NCBI GenBank assembly: GCA_902782885.1 | Contig: CACZOW010000313.1 | Coordinates: 1-8,809, forward strand | DNA from: an uncultured Ruminococcus sp. | GTDB lineage: Bacteria; Bacillota; Clostridia; UBA1212; UBA1255 | Length of the DNA stretch: 8,809 nucleotides | Reading direction: 5' to 3' | Shown here: positions 5,870 through 8,809 of the stretch, piece after piece | Numbering within the stretch: the first letter of the stretch is position 1 | Layout of the letters: every line of letters begins with the position of its first letter | The notes under the pieces: model-generated | Seen by the model: only the letters and a program-made list of their open reading frames with translations | Told to the model about the DNA's origin: nothing | Database searches by the model: none | Translations under genes and position numbers: made by a program

Positions 5870-7708
5870 TCAGCTCAGCGTGATCCGGCTGAACTCCAGC
5901 TGACGCGCGTCGTACTGGGCGGAAGAGAACCAGTAGCCGTTTACCGTGAGCGGCAGGTCGTTGGCGCCCCAGTTGCAGTAGAGCGTTGTCCCCGCGTGAC
6001 CCAGTTCCGTGCCGATAAAGCCCGGATTGTGATTGAGCGGGAGGGAAAGATCCTGAGCGATCAGGGAATTGTCCGTGAAATCGAAATTCCATTTGATGCC
6101 GTCGTTGGAAAACGCCACGCGGACGCCGGCTTTGCAGTCCGCGCCGTATTGACCCGCCTCGGTGTAAAAGCAGCCGATCCACTTCATCAGTTCCGGAACG
6201 TATTTGACTTCCATCGAGGGCATCGTGCGGTCAATGGAGATCGCTTTCCCGAAATGGTACCCGTCGTCGCTGATCTTCAGCACCAGGCCGCCCGGTTCGT
6301 CCGGATAATTGACGTCGTGGGACTGGGAATAGTAGTACATATAAAACTTGCCGTCGTAGTACACGACGCTCGGCGCGCCGGAGCCGTAGCCCAGCGAGCC
6401 GCCGTTTTCGGTGTCAACGACCGCGCCGTACGCCGTCCAGTTCAGCCCGTCGGCCGAGGTGGCCAGCCAGATCTTGTTCCAGTGATGGTACGTGCCGTCG
6501 TCCAGATCCCATTCGAGGCCGGAAAAATACATGTAATAAGTGCCGTCGACTTTGACCACGGCCGGGTCGCCGCCGTAACCGATGGGCGAGGAGGAGCCGC
6601 GCAGTTTGCCGCTGGCGTCCGTGAGCGAACCCTTCGTTGAGCCGTCGGTAGTGATCCTGACCGGTTTGCTCCAGCCGCGCTCCGGGTCTGTCGATTCGAT
6701 GTAATAAACGTTGTCCGTGGACTGCTGTTCCGGCACGCCCGCGCCGTACCAGACTTTGTATTTGCCGTCCGAACGGTCGTAAAAGCCCGTGGCGGAGTAC
6801 GCGCCGCACATGGTGTACAGCATGTTGCCCAGATATTCGCTCGTGACCTTTACGCCGGACATCCGGAAGGTCTTTTCCCAAAACACTTTTTCGGCGCCGG
6901 CTTCGAGCTTGTACCAGCAGTTCAGGATGCGGTCGTTTCCGGCCATGCCGCGGATGACGTTGACAACGGTCAGCGATTCCAGCCGGTCGCGGCGCTCTTT
7001 CGCGATCTCGCGGAGGTCAATATCGATCCGCATTTTGCCGCCCCTGCCGCTGTACTCGTACACCTTGTACCGCTCGCTGCCGTGATTTTTCAGGTACACT
7101 TCGAAACTCACGTCCGCGCCCTGCTCCGACTGCGCGCAGAATATGAACGAAAGGTTATCATATTCCGAAAGGTCAAGATAGTTTTCGTACTCCCTGGGGT
7201 AAACGCCGTAACTGATCGGCGTGCCTTCGGGGTTCAGGCAGGGGATGTAGAACAGGAATTCTGACTCTGCGCGGCCGTCCGTGCGCGCCGCCGCGGAGGG
7301 GTAGATGGCAACGTAGTTGCAGTCGTCGTCCGAACCCTCGTCCGACCAGACGCAGTTTGCTTTGTATTCCAGCGCGCTGCCTTCCGCGTTCGGCGTGTAG
7401 CTGTATTCGGGAGCAAGCCGCGAAAACGAGCGCGACAGCCAGTAATTCCAGCCTTCTTCCGTCGATTTGGTGTATTTATCGTAGGGTCCCGCCACGCCGT
7501 ATTTGAAGTCGGCAACCGTTTTCGTGACCGCGTATTCTTTCATTTCGATGGTGCTCCCTTCGCTGTCTGTGGGCAGGACGATCGCGCCGTCCGCGGGTCC
7601 TGCCGGTCCCGGTCTGCCGCCGCAGCTTGCCAGGGGCAACGCCAGCGCCGCCGCCAGTGCCACCGCGGTCAATCTGCTTCTTATTTTTCCCGTCTGGATC
7701 CGCCGCAT
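5870..7708 (-). CDS. Lipoprotein with beta-sandwich and GH43-like beta-propeller
   Basis: This 612-residue protein has a lipoprotein signal: basic N-terminus, Ala/Leu-rich core, lipobox LASC with Cys29, then a Gly/Pro linker. Residues about 60-290 look like an all-beta carbohydrate-binding or jelly-roll region. From about 295 to the end the repeats are those of a five-bladed propeller of the GH43/GH32/GH62/GH117 type. Blade motifs are GFYDRSDGKYKVWYGAG (308-324), GGDPAVVKVDGTYYMYFSG (379-397, Asp381), SGAPSVVYYDGKFYMYYYS (443-461) and MPSMEVKY (496-503, Glu500). Asp381 and Glu500 are candidate active-site residues, but a pure binding role cannot be excluded and the subfamily is not recognised. 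It starts 6 bp after the upstream stop codon with a GAAAGG site inside the previous gene, so translation is probably coupled. It would sit on the outer face of the membrane and act on extracellular glycan. Confidence 0.82.
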   Translation of the reverse strand: MRRIQTGKIRSRLTAVALAAALALPLASCGGRPGPAGPADGAIVLPTDSEGSTIEMKEYAVTKTVADFKYGVAGPYDKYTKSTEEGWNYWLSRSFSRLAPEYSYTPNAEGSALEYKANCVWSDEGSDDDCNYVAIYPSAAARTDGRAESEFLFYIPCLNPEGTPISYGVYPREYENYLDLSEYDNLSFIFCAQSEQGADVSFEVYLKNHGSERYKVYEYSGRGGKMRIDIDLREIAKERRDRLESLTVVNVIRGMAGNDRILNCWYKLEAGAEKVFWEKTFRMSGVKVTSEYLGNMLYTMCGAYSATGFYDRSDGKYKVWYGAGVPEQQSTDNVYYIESTDPERGWSKPVRITTDGSTKGSLTDASGKLRGSSSPIGYGGDPAVVKVDGTYYMYFSGLEWDLDDGTYHHWNKIWLATSADGLNWTAYGAVVDTENGGSLGYGSGAPSVVYYDGKFYMYYYSQSHDVNYPDEPGGLVLKISDDGYHFGKAISIDRTMPSMEVKYVPELMKWIGCFYTEAGQYGADCKAGVRVAFSNDGIKWNFDFTDNSLIAQDLSLPLNHNPGFIGTELGHAGTTLYCNWGANDLPLTVNGYWFSSAQYDARQLEFSRITLS

Positions 7709-7714
7709 ATCCGC

Positions 7715-8809
7715 TCAGCCTTTCTTCTTTTTGGCCGCAATGACGGCGATCACCGCGACTGCCGCCGCGACGAGCACACCGCCGCCGACGCCCAGTATCA
7801 CCGGCAGGGCGTTGTGCTTTTTGCCGTCCTTCTGCGCGTTGTCCGTGGCCGCGGGGGTGCCGGAACCGGAATTGTCCGCCGTGTTCACCGGCGCATCGGT
7901 CGCGGCGGGTTTATCGGTAGCCGGAACGTCGCCTTCTTCCGGCAGCGTGACGGCCCGCACGCTGTACGAGCAGAGCAGTTCGGTGTATTTGCCGCCGTCG
8001 TTCTTAACGGCGAAAACGGTGTAGAAATAGCGTGTATCCGGCGTGAGGCCTTTGTCCTCGCAATCCGTGGTCTCCGCGCCGTCAACGTAAAACTCGCCGT
8101 CGTCTTCGGTATTGACCATGCCGTCGTTGTCCACGGTGCCCTTGAGCCGCCTGATCAGATAGCCGTCCGGCTGCCCGAACGCGGCGTCAAAATCCGTTTC
8201 TGCGATCTCCGCCTCCGACCAGGAGAGCTTCACCGAATCTTTCGTAGTTGCGTCTGCCGAAAGCTCCAGAGTTTCCATGACGTCGGCGGCTTCGTTGACG
8301 ATCTGCTGACCGTTCAGGGACTTCAGCGTGAAGCCGATCAGCCCGTCGTCGCCTTCGTCCCAGCCGCCCGCGGACCGGTCGGCGTTGGTGCAGCTCACGG
8401 TGGCGGAAATGAACTTGGAGGTCATGATGTTGTCAAAATAGTTTGTGATGGAGGCTTCGGTGGCGCTGGTGGAAGCGCGCTGGCCGTTCACGTACAGTTT
8501 GTAGCAGCCGGCGTCGGGGTCAAAAACGATGCGGAAGGTGAATTCGCGGCCCAGACCGGCCTCGGTCTTGGGGGCAATGTTGGCCGTGTTGCTGGCGACT
8601 ACCAGCTTGTCGCTCTGGTTGTCCCACATGATCACTTCCAGCAGTACCGCGCTGGCGCCGTTGACCTTGTAATCGTCGTAGCGGTACGTAAAGCGCAGGT
8701 ACAGGCTGCGGGTCTCGGAGAAGTTGACGTTGGCGGATTCACAAATGAACGCGCTGTATTCGGCGGCTTTATTGCTGTTGGTGCTGTATACTTCCTCCGG
8801 CATCAGCAG
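7715..8809 (-). CDS. Membrane-anchored surface protein with LamG-like and FN3-like domains (5' end outside window)
   Basis: The reading frame stays open to the right edge of the window, so the first Met seen (8803-8801) is probably internal and the N-terminus is missing. Counting from that Met, residues 1-165 have the pattern of a concanavalin/LamG-type beta-sandwich, including FTFRIVFDPDAGCYKLYVNG (88-107). Residues about 178-287 resemble a fibronectin type III domain (VKLSW near the start, TPDTRYFYTVFAV near the end). A Pro/Thr/Ala/Asp-rich linker (288-330) follows, then a hydrophobic helix (about 333-355) and a KKKKG tail. There is no LPXTG motif; the helix plus lysines would hold the protein in the membrane with the domains outside. 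Together with the coupled lipoprotein gene it suggests a glycan-binding surface module. No catalytic motif is visible in the part present, but the missing N-terminal part could contain one. Confidence 0.75.
   Translation of the reverse strand: MLMPEEVYSTNSNKAAEYSAFICESANVNFSETRSLYLRFTYRYDDYKVNGASAVLLEVIMWDNQSDKLVVASNTANIAPKTEAGLGREFTFRIVFDPDAGCYKLYVNGQRASTSATEASITNYFDNIMTSKFISATVSCTNADRSAGGWDEGDDGLIGFTLKSLNGQQIVNEAADVMETLELSADATTKDSVKLSWSEAEIAETDFDAAFGQPDGYLIRRLKGTVDNDGMVNTEDDGEFYVDGAETTDCEDKGLTPDTRYFYTVFAVKNDGGKYTELLCSYSVRAVTLPEEGDVPATDKPAATDAPVNTADNSGSGTPAATDNAQKDGKKHNALPVILGVGGGVLVAAAVAVIAVIAAKKKKG

Noticed and set aside
5619..6182. Minus-strand 187-codon frame with 17-residue repeats covering the tandem array
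   Set aside because: It lies out of frame inside the 3' part of the lipoprotein gene, and the 53-bp second unit breaks the repeat phase.
1390..7030. Recurrent GGTCAATAT-like words at several places
   Set aside because: Most are inside genes where they encode Asp-Ile or similar codons in the same organism's codon preference; spacing and context show no pattern.

Overview
The window carries seven genes, all on the minus strand, in fairly GC-rich DNA. Strong AGGAGG-type ribosome binding sites, a PaaK-ACT gene pair, a lipoprotein and a C-terminally membrane-anchored surface protein together suggest an uncultured anaerobic Clostridia-like Firmicute, probably a gut or rumen plant-fibre degrader. 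That placement is inference from gene style; no rRNA or other phylogenetic marker is present.

In transcription order (right to left): (1) 8809-7715, the 3' part of a surface protein with a LamG/ConA-like region, an FN3-like domain, an acidic Pro/Thr-rich linker and a C-terminal transmembrane anchor. (2) 7708-5870, a lipoprotein with a beta-sandwich followed by a GH43-like five-bladed propeller, only 6 bp after gene 1. (3) An 804-bp gap (5869-5066) that holds two unrelated repeat arrays and a good sigma-70 promoter. (4) 5065-3764, phenylacetate-CoA ligase (PaaK). (5) 3732-3307, a tandem ACT-domain protein. (6) 3263-2193, a cytoplasmic GH43-type glycosidase resembling the exo-beta-1,3-galactanase branch, followed by a clear intrinsic terminator. 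(7) 2117-1344, a sugar phosphate isomerase/epimerase-type TIM barrel. (8) 1305-148, a CE15-like glucuronoyl esterase-type alpha/beta hydrolase without a signal peptide. The left 147 bp hold a long hairpin and a short tandem duplication.

Together the glycosidase, isomerase and esterase look like the intracellular end of a pathway for substituted plant oligosaccharides (arabinogalactan- or glucuronoxylan-type). The lipoprotein and anchored protein could be the cell-surface part. The PaaK-ACT pair belongs to aryl-acid/amino-acid metabolism and appears co-transcribed with the glycosidase, which is an odd mix.

The most unexplained material is the gap at 5066-5869. It has five spaced copies of a 35-38 bp element bounded by CTGGATAA and TTATACCA, next to four tandem 51-53 bp GC-rich units that each carry a perfect 6-bp hairpin. 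There is also a 17-bp imperfect palindrome abutting the -35 box of the paaK promoter. I found no CRISPR array, tRNA, rRNA, transposase or recognisable riboswitch.
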